Source: Megasphaera vaginalis (ex Bordigoni et al. 2020)
GTDB taxonomy: Bacteria > Bacillota > Negativicutes > Veillonellales > Megasphaeraceae
DNA length: 64,000 nt
Direction of reading: 5' to 3'
Assembly (NCBI RefSeq): GCF_900240295.1
Contig: NZ_OEQB01000003.1
Coordinates: 1-64,000 of the forward strand
Shown: one piece after another, positions 29,488 through 38,414 of the stretch
Layout: the number at the start of each line of letters is the position of its first letter
How positions within the stretch are numbered: the stretch's first letter is position 1
The notes under the pieces: model-generated
The model's input: only the letters and a program-made list of their open reading frames with translations
The model's database searches: none
What the model was told of the DNA's origin: nothing
Made by a program: the position numbers and the translations under genes

Positions 29488-30846
29488 CTAATTCGTCAAA
29501 CTGCGCATCGGCGCCGGAATACGACCGCCGCGGGCAATAAAATCATCGGCTTTATAGGAGTTGACGGCAATGACGGGGCAATGTCCCAAGAGACCGCCGA
29601 ATTCCACGGCATCGCCGACGTTCTTACCCGGAACCGGGATCAGGCGGACTGCCGTCGTCTTATTATTGATCATGCCGATCGCCGCTTCGTCGGCAATAAT
29701 TGCCGCGACAGTCGCCGCCGGCGTATCGCCGGGAACGGCGATCATATCAAGTCCGACGGAACAGACACAGGTCATGGCCTCCAATTTTTCCAACGTCAGG
29801 CTGCCGCGAGCAACCGCTTCGATCATCCCCTTATCTTCACTGACGGGAATGAAGGCGCCGGACAGGCCGCCGACACGGGAAGACGCCATAAGGCCGCCTT
29901 TTTTTACGGCGTCGTTCAACAATGCCAGCGCCGCCGTCGTACCGCTGGCTCCGCAACTTTCCAGTCCCATTTCTTCCAAGATGGCGGCAACGCTGTCCCC
30001 GACCGCCGGAGTCGGCGCCAAAGAAAGATCGATAATACCGAAAGGAACGTGCAGGCGTTTGGAAGCCTCCATCGCGACCAACTGCCCTACACGCGTGATT
30101 TTGAAAGCCGTCTTCTTGATCGTTTCGGCAACGACATCAAAGGGGGCTCCCTGCACTTCTTCCAGAGCCCGCTTCACGACGCCGGGCCCGCTGACGCCGA
30201 CGCTGACGCAGGCATCGCCTTGTGTTACGCCGTGAAAAGCGCCGGCCATAAAGGGATTATCTTCAACGGCGTTGGAAAAGACTACCAGTTTGGCACAACC
30301 TAAAGCATCATTTTCTTTTGTCAGAAAACTCAATTCTTTGATGACGCGGCCCATTTCGGCAACGGCGTCCATATTGATGCCGGCCTTAGTCGAAGCGACG
30401 GCAACGGAACTACAGACGAGATCGGTCGTGCTCAACGCCTCGGCGATGGAAGCGATGAGCTTTCGATCCCCTGCAGTATATCCCCGTTCGACGAGCGCGG
30501 AAAAACCGCCGATAAAATCGATGCCGATTTCTTTCGCCGCCTTGTCCATAACCTGCGCAACAGGCGCGTAGTTTTCCAGGTCGCTGGAATCGGCTACAAT
30601 ACCGATCGGCGTTACGGAAACGCGCTTGTTGATGATGGGCACGCCGAATTCACGGCCAATATCTTCACCCGTTTTCACCAAGTTTTCCCCATATTTCGTG
30701 ATCTTATCATAAATATTCCGGCACAATGTCTTGCCGTCGGCGGCGCAACAGTCGAGAAGACTGATTCCCAGCGTTATCGTTCGAACGTCAAGATTATTTT
30801 TCTGAATCATCTGATTCGTTTCTAATACGTCATGAATCGTCAGCAT
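29488..30846 (-). CDS. UPF0210/PFL family protein
   Basis: A 452-residue soluble protein of a widespread but biochemically obscure family, recognisable by [12 protein letters not shown] near the N-terminus, the central [18 protein letters not shown] region and the [16 protein letters not shown] segment. AAGGAG precedes the ATG. It starts 12 bases after a gene for a small ACT-domain protein, an arrangement seen in many Firmicutes, so the ACT protein may sense a ligand for it. No catalytic activity is assigned. Confidence 0.88.
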   Translation of the reverse strand: MLTIHDVLETNQMIQKNNLDVRTITLGISLLDCCAADGKTLCRNIYDKITKYGENLVKTGEDIGREFGVPIINKRVSVTPIGIVADSSDLENYAPVAQVMDKAAKEIGIDFIGGFSALVERGYTAGDRKLIASIAEALSTTDLVCSSVAVASTKAGINMDAVAEMGRVIKELSFLTKENDALGCAKLVVFSNAVEDNPFMAGAFHGVTQGDACVSVGVSGPGVVKRALEEVQGAPFDVVAETIKKTAFKITRVGQLVAMEASKRLHVPFGIIDLSLAPTPAVGDSVAAILEEMGLESCGASGTTAALALLNDAVKKGGLMASSRVGGLSGAFIPVSEDKGMIEAVARGSLTLEKLEAMTCVCSVGLDMIAVPGDTPAATVAAIIADEAAIGMINNKTTAVRLIPVPGKNVGDAVEFGGLLGHCPVIAVNSYKADDFIARGGRIPAPMRSLTN

Positions 30847-30857
30847 ATCGTCACTCC

Positions 30858-31130
30858 TTATCCGATGCGGTGCATGGCATTGAAAATTTCCTGATTCTGT
30901 GCCCGAATTTCCACGCCCAATTCATCTCCCGCAGCCTTCAGCAGGGTCTGCAATTCGCTCAATCCGATAGCGGCCCCTTCGGTATCGACGATCATAACCA
31001 TATTGAAAATACCGTCTAAAATCACCTGATTAATCGTTAAAATATTGATTGCCTGTTCCGCCATGATGCGGCTGACGGAAGCAATAATTCCCGTACGGTC
31101 TACGCCGACAACAGTAATAACCACCTTCAT
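30858..31130 (-). CDS. ACT domain-containing protein (UPF0237)
   Basis: A 90-residue single ACT domain ([21 protein letters not shown] at the start, in pieces: [12 protein letters not shown] then ASVSRIMAE), a fold that usually binds amino acids. The ATG at 31130 follows GAGGAG by 11 bases; a longer reading to 31163 has no domain support. Gene order with the UPF0210 gene suggests a regulator-partner pair. Confidence 0.9.
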   Translation of the reverse strand: MKVVITVVGVDRTGIIASVSRIMAEQAINILTINQVILDGIFNMVMIVDTEGAAIGLSELQTLLKAAGDELGVEIRAQNQEIFNAMHRIG

Positions 31131-31243
31131 AAATATGCCAACTCCTCTATATTTGACTGTCATATACGTTATTATAGCATGTTAATGTTGCAAATTCCAT
31201 AACGGCAACGATGCATAAACTACCTTTTTCTATCTGTTTATAT

Positions 31244-32869
31244 TTATTTGGCTAAGGCTTTAGCAATTAAATTTTTTCCTTCTTCCAGCAATTCATTTGC
31301 ATGTTCTTCAGATACAAAGCTTTCGGCATACAGCTTATACATGTCCTCCGTTCCCGACGGCCTGGCAGCGATCCAGCCGTTTGCCAGGGATATCTTGACG
31401 CCGCCGACAGCGTAATCGCCATACGGGGATTTCGAGAGAACGGACAAGATGGGACTGCCGCAAAGAGAGGTCTCCGACACGTCAGCCGCCGTCAACCTGC
31501 TGATTTTATCCTTCTCTTCCAGCGATGCCGGCGCGTCACTGCGGACTGCCACCGGCCGCCCCAGCGAAGCGCACAGGTCAGTATAATACGGCAAGGGAGA
31601 TTTTCCGGTAACAGCCTTGATTTCCGCTGCCAGCAGACACATTACGATACCGTCCTTATCGGTCGTCCAAACGGCGCCGTCTTTGGCAACGAACGAGGCG
31701 CCGGCACTTTCTTCGCCGGCAAAAGCGATTTTTCCTGCCGAAAACAGAGACCCGAAATACTTGAACCCGACAGGTACCTCATAGACCGGCACTGCCAACT
31801 GTTCTGCCACGCGTGACAGCAAATCCGTCGTCACGACGGTCTTGGCAATTCCCTTGCCGCTGAACTGCCGATGCGTCAACAGATAATGAGCCGCAACGGT
31901 CAAATACGCGTTGGCGGAGATCATGCCGTCGCGTCCCGACACGACACCGAAGCGATCATAGTCGGGATCGTTGGCCAAAATCAGATCATACGCCGTAGCC
32001 GCCGTCGCCACGGCAGACATGACGTAGGACGAAGAGCAATCCATCCTCACCTTGCCGTCGTGGTCATAATTCATAAAGGTGAATTGCGGATCGTACGAAT
32101 CATTGACGAAATCGATGGGAATTCCGTACTGTTCCGAGATCTTACGCCAGTAGTTCATTCCCGAACCGCCTAAGGCATTGACCAGAATACGGCTATTACC
32201 GCGGCGAATAGCGTCCATGTCCAGCATGGTTTCCAGTTCGCCGACATACAGCCCCTTGAAATCGTAAGGCGTCCCGCAGGCCGCGCCGGCAGCAACGCTT
32301 CTGACCTCTCGGTTCCCGCCTGCCAGCAAACGGTTCGCCTCCGCTTCTATGGCTTGCGTAATCGCCGTTTCGGCAGGGCCGCCGCTGATCGGATTGTATT
32401 TGATCCCGCCGTGCTCCGGCGGATTGTGGGACGGCGTAATGATGAGACCGTCGGCCAGTCCCTGCGTGCGTTCCCGATTATAACGCAAAATCGCCCGGGA
32501 TACGGACGGCGTGGGAACGAAGTCATCATCGCTGTCAACAAAGGCCTCGACGCCGTTCGCCGTTAACACGGAAAGAACCGTATGGTAAGCCAATTTGGAC
32601 AAAAAATGAGTGTCGGCGCCGACAAAAAGAGGCCCCGACGCGCCGAAAGAACGGCGCAGCGTGCAAACGGCCTGCGTGACGGCTGCTACATGGGCGGCCG
32701 TAAAACTGCCGTTCCCGGCCTGTCCGCGATGCCCCGACGTGCCGAAGCGGACACGCTGCGCCGGCTGCGTTACATCGGGCTGAATCGTTGCGTAGGCCGT
32801 CGCCAACTGCTGCAAATCGATGTAATCTTCCTTTCTTATTCTCGTACCTGCTAATGCATGAATCGCCAT
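31244..32869 (-). CDS. pgm: Phosphoglucomutase (alpha-D-glucose phosphate-specific)
   Basis: A 541-residue enzyme that interconverts glucose 1-phosphate and glucose 6-phosphate. The catalytic phosphoserine loop is TPSHNPPEHGG. The Mg2+ loop is probably DPDYDRFG, a sugar-binding loop is GEESAGASF and the phosphate-binding loop is RPSGTEDMYKLYAES. Length and motifs match the E. coli Pgm type. The start at 32869 (MAIHALAGTR) has AAGGTG six bases upstream; an in-frame ATG at 32887 is the alternative. Confidence 0.93.
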   Translation of the reverse strand: MAIHALAGTRIRKEDYIDLQQLATAYATIQPDVTQPAQRVRFGTSGHRGQAGNGSFTAAHVAAVTQAVCTLRRSFGASGPLFVGADTHFLSKLAYHTVLSVLTANGVEAFVDSDDDFVPTPSVSRAILRYNRERTQGLADGLIITPSHNPPEHGGIKYNPISGGPAETAITQAIEAEANRLLAGGNREVRSVAAGAACGTPYDFKGLYVGELETMLDMDAIRRGNSRILVNALGGSGMNYWRKISEQYGIPIDFVNDSYDPQFTFMNYDHDGKVRMDCSSSYVMSAVATAATAYDLILANDPDYDRFGVVSGRDGMISANAYLTVAAHYLLTHRQFSGKGIAKTVVTTDLLSRVAEQLAVPVYEVPVGFKYFGSLFSAGKIAFAGEESAGASFVAKDGAVWTTDKDGIVMCLLAAEIKAVTGKSPLPYYTDLCASLGRPVAVRSDAPASLEEKDKISRLTAADVSETSLCGSPILSVLSKSPYGDYAVGGVKISLANGWIAARPSGTEDMYKLYAESFVSEEHANELLEEGKNLIAKALAK

Positions 32870-33032
32870 CTCCGTCACCTTACCCATCTGATTTTGACAA
32901 CCTAATGAAGTTTCTATACAATAGGATCAATAAAGCAAACTGTCTTCAATCAACAGACTTTTGTCTTTACAAGCTCAATTATACCAAATTCGAATTACTT
33001 CGGACAGTACCGAAACGAAAGGATAACAGATC

Positions 33033-33785
33033 ATGAAACTGGTTTCCTGGAATGTAAACGGCCTGCGCGCCGTCATGAAAAAAGGCTTTACAGAAATTTT
33101 CAACGAACTGGACGCCGACATCGTCGGTCTGCAGGAAACAAAATTGCAGGAAGGGCAGATCGAATTGACGCTGCCCGGTTATGAACAATATTGGAACTAC
33201 GCCGACAAAAAAGGCTACAGCGGCACCGCCGTCTTTACGCGTATCCGGCCGAAAGCCGTAACCTACGGCATGGGCATTGACGAACACGATCACGAGGGCC
33301 GGTTAATAACGCTGGAGTTCGCCGATTTTTATTTTCTCACGTGTTATACGCCGAACAGCCAAAGCGAATTGGTCCGACTGCCGTACCGCATGAAATGGGA
33401 AGACGATTTTCGCACCTATCTGCTCGGCCTGACCGATAAGAAGCCGGTTATCGTCTGCGGCGACCTGAACGTGGCCCATGAAGAAATCGATCTGAAAAAC
33501 CCGAAAACCAACCGCAACAACGCCGGTTTTTCCGATGAAGAACGGCAAAAGATGACCGATCTTCTCGCCGGCGGCTTTATCGATACGTGGCGCTATTTCT
33601 ACCCTGATACGGCCGGCATCTATTCCTGGTGGAGCTACCGTTTCAAAGCGCGCCAAAACAACGCCGGTTGGCGCATCGATTACTTTTTAGCGTCTCAAAC
33701 GCTCGCCGACCGTCTGCAAGACGCTCATATTTATACCGATATCGAAGGCAGCGACCACTGTCCCGTAGGACTTTCGCTGCGCTGA
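33033..33785 (+). CDS. xth: Exodeoxyribonuclease III
   Basis: A 250-residue AP endonuclease/3'-5' exonuclease of the ExoIII family for base excision repair. Catalytic motifs: SWNVNGLRA, GLQETK (metal Glu), GDLNVAHEEID, WRIDYFLAS and SDHCPVGLSL (catalytic His). AAAGGATAA precedes the ATG. Transcribed divergently from pgm; the tRNA-Leu promoter starts eight bases after its stop. Confidence 0.95.
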   Translation: MKLVSWNVNGLRAVMKKGFTEIFNELDADIVGLQETKLQEGQIELTLPGYEQYWNYADKKGYSGTAVFTRIRPKAVTYGMGIDEHDHEGRLITLEFADFYFLTCYTPNSQSELVRLPYRMKWEDDFRTYLLGLTDKKPVIVCGDLNVAHEEIDLKNPKTNRNNAGFSDEERQKMTDLLAGGFIDTWRYFYPDTAGIYSWWSYRFKARQNNAGWRIDYFLASQTLADRLQDAHIYTDIEGSDHCPVGLSLR

Positions 33786-33792
33786 ACTTCCA

Positions 33793-33821
33793 TTGACGCC
33801 TATTACCGCTTGTGGTAAAAT
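33793..33821 (+). promoter_or_regulatory. Promoter of tRNA-Leu
   Basis: TTGACG (33793-33798), 17-base spacer, TAAAAT (33816-33821), 19 bases before the mature tRNA. Confidence 0.8.
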
Positions 33822-33840
33822 ACGTAGCGTATTCGACCAT

Positions 33841-33924
33841 GCGAGTGTGGCGGAATGGCAGACGCACCAGACTTAGGATCTGGCGTCTCACGACGTGAGG
33901 GTTCAAGTCCCTCCACTCGCACCA
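33841..33924 (+). tRNA. tRNA-Leu (anticodon TAG)
   Basis: Acceptor stem GCGAGTG pairs with CACTCGC, the long variable arm of a class II tRNA is present (CGTCTCACGACGTGAG region), the anticodon loop is CTTAGGA, and CCA is encoded. Confidence 0.97.
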
Positions 33925-33927
33925 AGC

Positions 33928-33961
33928 AAAAAGACATCCCTCGCGAGGGATGTCTTTTTTT
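33928..33961 (+). terminator. Terminator of tRNA-Leu
   Basis: Stem AGACATCCCTC/GAGGGATGTCT with loop GC and seven T, directly after the tRNA. Confidence 0.92.
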
Positions 33962-34003
33962 ATTGAAAAAACGCGCCAAACAATACCACGTCTCTCTTAT
34001 CTC

Positions 34004-34432
34004 TTATCTCTTATGAACGGCGCTGTAATCCTCCTCGCTGACAGCTTCCAGCCATTCTGTACTAACCCCTTCGCCGCTGATACCGATCGACAAATGGGAA
34101 AACCATGAATCTGCCGCTGCGCCGTGCCAATGTTTGACATTGGCCGGAATGTGAACAACGCTTCCCGGCATCATTAAGACGGCTTCTTTGCCCCATTCTT
34201 GGTAATAGCCCCGGCCGCCGACACAGATCAGCATCTGTCCGCCGCCCTTGAGGGCACGATGACTATGCCAATGATTACGGCAGCCCGGTTCAAAGGTGAT
34301 GTTGTGAATCACGACCTGTTCTTCCGACAGGGACGCCAAATAACTTTGACCGTCAAAATACGCTTGATAATCATCGTTCGTCCTGCCTATGGGGAAGATC
34401 AATTCTTTTTCATATTGTTCCTTATTTTTCAT
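34004..34432 (-). CDS. Cupin-domain protein
   Basis: A 142-residue single-domain cupin. The two metal-binding motifs are recognisable: GCRNHWHSHRALKGGGQMLI is the first (HWHSH with a later acidic/Gln position) and VVHIPANVKHWHGA the second. Such small cupins often accompany LysR regulators, flavodoxins and carboxymuconolactone-decarboxylase-like proteins. Here a decayed LysR gene lies upstream and a cyclophilin-like lipoprotein and flavodoxin follow further up. The start at 34432 has AAGGA five bases before it; a longer in-frame reading to 34777 runs through the LysR remnant. Substrate unknown. Confidence 0.85.
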   Translation of the reverse strand: MKNKEQYEKELIFPIGRTNDDYQAYFDGQSYLASLSEEQVVIHNITFEPGCRNHWHSHRALKGGGQMLICVGGRGYYQEWGKEAVLMMPGSVVHIPANVKHWHGAAADSWFSHLSIGISGEGVSTEWLEAVSEEDYSAVHKR

Positions 34433-34514
34433 CTCTATCCTTCCTCTCATCATCTGCCGGTCTGTGTTATTCTTTTCTCTGCCGCCCCAGATATACGCTC
34501 TTTGAAATACTTCT

Positions 34515-34784
34515 TTGAAATCAGTGAGAAAGGCATTACCCGGACCAAAGGCCGGCAGCCATTTCTTCCACTCGACTAAGTGAAAATTTCCTCGCCTCTG
34601 CGCCGCAACATAAGACCGGCGTCGGTAAGGACAACATGCCGGCAGCGCACAAAAAGCGGCGCCTTCACCTCCGCTCCCCATTGGCGGCTGAAAGTCAGCT
34701 GCGTCAAAGGAAGCAAGGCTGTTGATCGGGAAATATTTTCTTTTTGAGCAACAGCCAACTAATATTGCAGCAATCACGTTTCAT
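34515..34784 (-). pseudogene. Decayed LysR-family regulator (N-terminal remnant)
   Basis: Pieces of a LysR helix-turn-helix domain read through in different frames. The minus strand starts with ATG at 34784, then after a frameshift reads LQY-stop-LAVAQKENISR, continues through FSRQ, PLFVRCRHVVLTDAGLMLRRRGEEIF, then shifts again to VEEMAAGLWSG-stop (quoted in fragments). The whole ligand-binding domain is missing. At least two frameshifts and a stop show it is dead. The gene probably once controlled the neighbouring cupin/flavodoxin genes. Confidence 0.75.
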
Positions 34785-34886
34785 CGCTATCCTGACCCTT
34801 CACTGATGATAGCGTCATTATATGCTTTTTCACTCCTCTATAGCCGTAAATCGTTGATGAATGACGCCTTTCGTCCCGTAACGTTC

Positions 34887-35408
34887 CTATTCCACTCTTT
34901 CGATGGTCACATCTGCATCGCTGCCGTCGGCGAAGATACTCAAATCGCCGTTCAAATGACCTAACTGCTGCCGTTCAAATTCTTCGCCGTTCTGTTGATA
35001 AAGAATGACAAAGCTGCCGCGCGGCGCCCAGTAAACGATATCGCCCACGTCATACCGATCGGCCCGTAAATGTTCCGTCGGCAAAGCGCCTTGACCATAG
35101 CGGTACGTCATTTCACGGCCATAGAGATTGACCATGTGCAAGTGCAAAGGGAATTGTTTTAACAAGGCTTTTGTCGCTGCATTGTTTTCCAGCGTGCCAT
35201 ATAAGCTTTGTCCACGCACCGTCACTTTAATGGTATACATCCTTTTTTCCTCCTCCCTATCCTGTCCGTCCATAACCTGCTTCAACGCCGTTTCTCCCTG
35301 ACTGAGAGATGATTCGTCAGCCTTGCTCGGAACGCAGCCCGAGAGCAGGAGCAATAAACAGGCTGCTAATAAAAGAACACTCCATTTCGCTTGCATATAT
35401 TTCATCAT
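34887..35408 (-). CDS. Cyclophilin-like lipoprotein
   Basis: A 173-residue secreted lipoprotein: hydrophobic signal, lipobox LLSGC near residue 24, a short polar linker, then a cyclophilin-like beta-barrel domain (ITVRGQSLYGTLENN-type start is seen as KVTVRGQSLYGTLENNAA, then VGDIVYWAPRGSFVILYQ). This fold occurs in uncharacterised proteins next to flavodoxins. The first of two ATGs at 35408 follows AAGGAG by six bases. Isomerase activity should not be assumed. Its neighbours suggest an envelope redox or metabolite role. Confidence 0.78.
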   Translation of the reverse strand: MMKYMQAKWSVLLLAACLLLLLSGCVPSKADESSLSQGETALKQVMDGQDREEEKRMYTIKVTVRGQSLYGTLENNAATKALLKQFPLHLHMVNLYGREMTYRYGQGALPTEHLRADRYDVGDIVYWAPRGSFVILYQQNGEEFERQQLGHLNGDLSIFADGSDADVTIERVE

Positions 35409-35450
35409 TGCCGTCTCCTTCACGCGCATTTTCTTCTCTGCCGGAATCAA

Positions 35451-35718
35451 GGTTCGCCGCCCACGGGTTCCATCCGACTTGACACAGCGCCGGACAAGGA
35501 CGAAAACGGAAAAAGAAAGATCTGAATACTGTCGATATCGAAACCAATCGCCTCATTGAAGCAACTCACCCTATCCCCTTGCCGCGTCATTTTTAAAGAG
35601 ATCTCTCCCGATCGCTGCCGTATCGTGAGCGCTACCTTCTCGGAACGGTTATCCTCTCGTGCCGTATGGCCTGCATGCGGCGCTCCTTCCGCAGCAACGG
35701 GATAAGCTGTTGGTCCCT
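35451..35718 (-). other. Open frame without start codon, possible gene remnant
   Basis: Between the lipoprotein and flavodoxin genes about 89 codons are open on the minus strand, from just after a TGA near 35719 to a TGA near 35451. The frame reads for example PTAYPVAAEG, EKVALTIRQRSGEISLKM and IGFDIDSIQIF. There is no suitable start codon or ribosome site at its head. The composition looks protein-like but I recognise no family. It may be a broken gene of this cluster or chance. Confidence 0.3.
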
Positions 35719-35733
35719 GTCACGAAAAGTCGC

Positions 35734-36345
35734 TTAAAACCCGCTTTCACTTAGCCACTCGGAAAGACCGTCCGTCCCGGAACCGTTCGGCAAAGTCAAA
35801 CCCGGCAGCACCGTGGCTCCATGAGCTTGCCGGCGTATATTGTCAACGCTTTGATCGACAGTACTGCCGCCGCTGGTGCAAAAGGGAAGAATGATTTTTC
35901 CTTCCCACGTCGCCGCTGCCAAAAAGCTGTCGACGATCATCGGTTCTTCATACCACCAAATCGGATAGCCTAAGATGATGACATCGTACAACGCAAGATC
36001 AGGCAGAGGGTTCTTGATCTTTGGCCGATATGCCTGCTCCTGCTCCTCTTTTGCCTGTTCCGATACTTCACTATGAGACCCCGTGTAAGGCTTTTCAGGC
36101 ACTAACTCATACACGTCGCCGCCTGTCTTTTTCCGTATCTCATATATAACGTCTCTCGTCGTTCCCGACCAGGAGTAATAGACCAATAAGACTCGTTTAT
36201 CTTGCAGACTATGGGGCGCCGCCGCAGTTTGCTCCCTTGACGTGACAACCGCTCTATTTCTCATCATATACATTCCTCCCGGCAACAATACCAATACACT
36301 CAGTATACTTACGATCCATAAAATAATTTTTTTATTTTTCTTCAT
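35734..36345 (-). CDS. Membrane-anchored flavodoxin
   Basis: A 203-residue protein with an N-terminal membrane segment (about residues 7-27) followed by a flavodoxin fold. The FMN phosphate loop is YYSWSGTTRD; GYPIWWYEEP and FCTSGGST are the flavin-ring loops. The anchor places the domain outside the cytoplasm, which is unusual because flavodoxins are normally soluble and cytoplasmic. AAGGAGG precedes the ATG. It may work with the cyclophilin-like lipoprotein and the cupin encoded downstream on the same strand. Confidence 0.85.
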   Translation of the reverse strand: MKKNKKIILWIVSILSVLVLLPGGMYMMRNRAVVTSREQTAAAPHSLQDKRVLLVYYSWSGTTRDVIYEIRKKTGGDVYELVPEKPYTGSHSEVSEQAKEEQEQAYRPKIKNPLPDLALYDVIILGYPIWWYEEPMIVDSFLAAATWEGKIILPFCTSGGSTVDQSVDNIRRQAHGATVLPGLTLPNGSGTDGLSEWLSESGF

Positions 36346-36460
36346 TGTCCCTCCTTCAATCTTACTATCTCCATCTTGCTTTCAGTATACAAGTAAAACG
36401 AAAATATAGCTAATACCTATGTCAACTATACATATATACTTAAAAAGCATGTCTTTTTGC

Positions 36461-36491
36461 AAAAAAATCCCTTGCCACAAAGGCAAGGGAT
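36461..36491 (-). terminator. Terminator of hpf
   Basis: Minus-strand stem ATCCCTTGCC/GGCAAGGGAT followed by seven T, eight bases after the stop. Confidence 0.9.
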
Positions 36492-36498
36492 CAACTGC

Positions 36499-37023
36499 TC
36501 AGAATTCCGGCTCAATAAGTCCGTATTTACCATGTTTCCGTTTATAGACCACACTGATCGTATCCGTGTCAGAGTTGAGGAAAACGAAGAAATCATGACC
36601 GACGAGATTCATTTGCAGAATTGCTTCTTCCACATCCATCGGCCGTGCGGCAAATTTCTTGGTTCTGACAACTTCAAATTCTTCTTCCGGAGCGTCAGGG
36701 CCTTCTACCAACGCGGCATGGAAGGAATCGCCCTTCATGCGGCGCGCAATTTTTGTCTTATATTTATGAATCTGACGCACGATCTTGTCAAAGCCGAGAT
36801 CAATTGCGGCATACATATCGTCATTACGTTCTACAACCCGCAGCACGACGCCGTCGACCTTGACTGTAAGTTCAGCAATTTTAGTGTCTTTTTCAATAGA
36901 AAGAACGGCCTGCAAATTCACTTCGCTATCGAAATACTTGGTAACCTTTTTCTCATGCTTCAGTACGTACTCCTTTAATGCCGGAGTAATTTCAATATTC
37001 TTACCTCTTACAACTGCTGCCAT
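36499..37023 (-). CDS. hpf: Ribosome hibernation promoting factor, long form
   Basis: A 174-residue protein that pairs and silences 70S ribosomes in slow growth. The N-terminal domain (about 1-100) has VRGKNIEITPALKEYV. After a variable linker, the C-terminal dimerisation domain carries FAARPMDVEEAILQM, HDFFVFLNSDT and VVYKRKHGKYGLIEP. Both domains mark the long form that drives 100S dimers. AAGGAAGGG precedes the ATG. Transcribed alone. Confidence 0.95.
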   Translation of the reverse strand: MAAVVRGKNIEITPALKEYVLKHEKKVTKYFDSEVNLQAVLSIEKDTKIAELTVKVDGVVLRVVERNDDMYAAIDLGFDKIVRQIHKYKTKIARRMKGDSFHAALVEGPDAPEEEFEVVRTKKFAARPMDVEEAILQMNLVGHDFFVFLNSDTDTISVVYKRKHGKYGLIEPEF

Positions 37024-37146
37024 AAAAATCCCTTCCTTTCATAAAGGAAATAAAGCTTGCACCGTATTTCCCCTTATATTTTATATATTCAACAGCGACA
37101 TGCAAATTCCTGCTGTGAAAGTTTTGCAATAAACGGCAACTCCCGT

Positions 37147-37175
37147 TTGACATCATTTCCCGTTCATGATAAGAT
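37147..37175 (+). promoter_or_regulatory. Promoter of the metNI transcript
   Basis: TTGACA (37147-37152), 17-base spacer, TAAGAT (37170-37175), directly before the SAM riboswitch. Confidence 0.8.
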
Positions 37176-37198
37176 AAACGGCAACAGCATAATATACT

Positions 37199-37300
37199 GT
37201 TCATCCAGAGCAGCAGAGGGACTGGCCCTATGAAGCTGCGGCAACCCCCACTCGGGAAGGTGCCAATTCCATCGGAGATTCCGACAGATGACATGAGCTT
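37199..37300 (+). promoter_or_regulatory. SAM-I riboswitch (S box)
   Basis: The class-defining core is present: AGAGGGACTGGCCCTATGAAG, split here as AGAGGGACTGGCCC and TATGAAGC, then GCGGCAACC, GGTGCCAATTCC and a closing GATGACATGAG strand. High SAM should stabilise the aptamer and allow the terminator at 37312 to form, switching off methionine import. Confidence 0.95.
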
Positions 37301-37311
37301 AGTTCTGGTGC

Positions 37312-37337
37312 GCCGTCAACTGTTGACGGCTTTTTTT
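37312..37337 (+). terminator. Riboswitch-controlled terminator
   Basis: Stem GCCGTCAA/TTGACGGC followed by seven T, between the aptamer and metN. Confidence 0.92.
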
Positions 37338-37370
37338 ATTTTACAAACTGTGTTTTAAGGAGCTGATACC

Positions 37371-38414
37371 GTGATTATCCTGGAAAATATCACCAAAACT
37401 TACGGCGACAAGGCGAAGGTCACCGCCTTAAACGGCATTGATCTGACGATCGAAGACGGCGAGATATTCGGCATCATCGGCAAGAGCGGCGCCGGTAAAT
37501 CAACGTTGGTGCGTTGCATCAATATGCTGGAAAAACCGACGAGCGGCAAAGTCATTATCAATACCAAAGAGCTGACGGCAATGAACGACAGCCAGTTGCG
37601 CCGGGAAAGAAAAAACATCGGCATGATCTTTCAACATTTTAATCTCCTGTCTTCACGTACGGTTTTTGACAACATTGCTTTCCCCCTCGAATTGATCGGA
37701 GCCTCAAAAGAGGTGATCAAAAAAAAGGTCGATGAATTGCTTGATCTCGTAGACCTGACGGACCGCCAATACAATTATCCGTCCCAATTATCTGGCGGCC
37801 AGAAACAACGCGTCGGCATCGCCAGGGCCCTGGCCAGCGATCCAAAAATTCTCCTCTGCGATGAAGCCACATCGGCCCTCGATCCGCAAACGACGAAATC
37901 GATCCTCGATTTGTTGAAGAATATCAACAAACGCCTGAACCTTACGATTGTCCTGATCACGCATGAAATGGCGGTCATTAAAGAAATCTGTGACCGCGTC
38001 GCCGTTATCGAAGGCGGCGTTATTAAGGAGCAAGGGCGGGTTGTCGATATTTTTACGGCCCCGCAATCACAAACGATGCAGGACTTCGTCAAATCCGTTA
38101 TCAATACGGAAATCCCCGAGGGAATCCGTAAAATGGGCATCAGCGACCAACCGGCGCCTGACCGCAATATGCTCGTGCGCCTTCGCTTCAAAGGCGAGAT
38201 TACGAAAGATCCGGTCGTGATGAATATCGCCAAAAAATCAAATGCCGCCGTCAGCGTCCTCTACGGCGACATCGACTATATCCAGGACGAGCCCTTCGGG
38301 TATCTCGTCATCGTCATCATGGGCGACATGGAAACACAAACGGCAGCATTTTCATACATCAAGGAATTACCCATTGAAAGCGAGGTTTTAGGTTATGTCC
38401 CCGGAAATCATTAA
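37371..38414 (+). CDS. metN: Methionine ABC transporter, ATP-binding protein
   Basis: A 347-residue ATPase of the MetNI importer. Walker A GKSGAGKST, signature LSGGQKQRVG, Walker B CDEATSALDP; the C-terminal quarter (after about residue 270) is the ACT-like domain that binds methionine and inhibits transport. The start is GTG with AAGGAG eight bases before it. Controlled by the SAM-I riboswitch upstream, which supports methionine as substrate. Overlaps metI by 20 bases. No metQ follows. Confidence 0.95.
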   Translation: MIILENITKTYGDKAKVTALNGIDLTIEDGEIFGIIGKSGAGKSTLVRCINMLEKPTSGKVIINTKELTAMNDSQLRRERKNIGMIFQHFNLLSSRTVFDNIAFPLELIGASKEVIKKKVDELLDLVDLTDRQYNYPSQLSGGQKQRVGIARALASDPKILLCDEATSALDPQTTKSILDLLKNINKRLNLTIVLITHEMAVIKEICDRVAVIEGGVIKEQGRVVDIFTAPQSQTMQDFVKSVINTEIPEGIRKMGISDQPAPDRNMLVRLRFKGEITKDPVVMNIAKKSNAAVSVLYGDIDYIQDEPFGYLVIVIMGDMETQTAAFSYIKELPIESEVLGYVPGNH

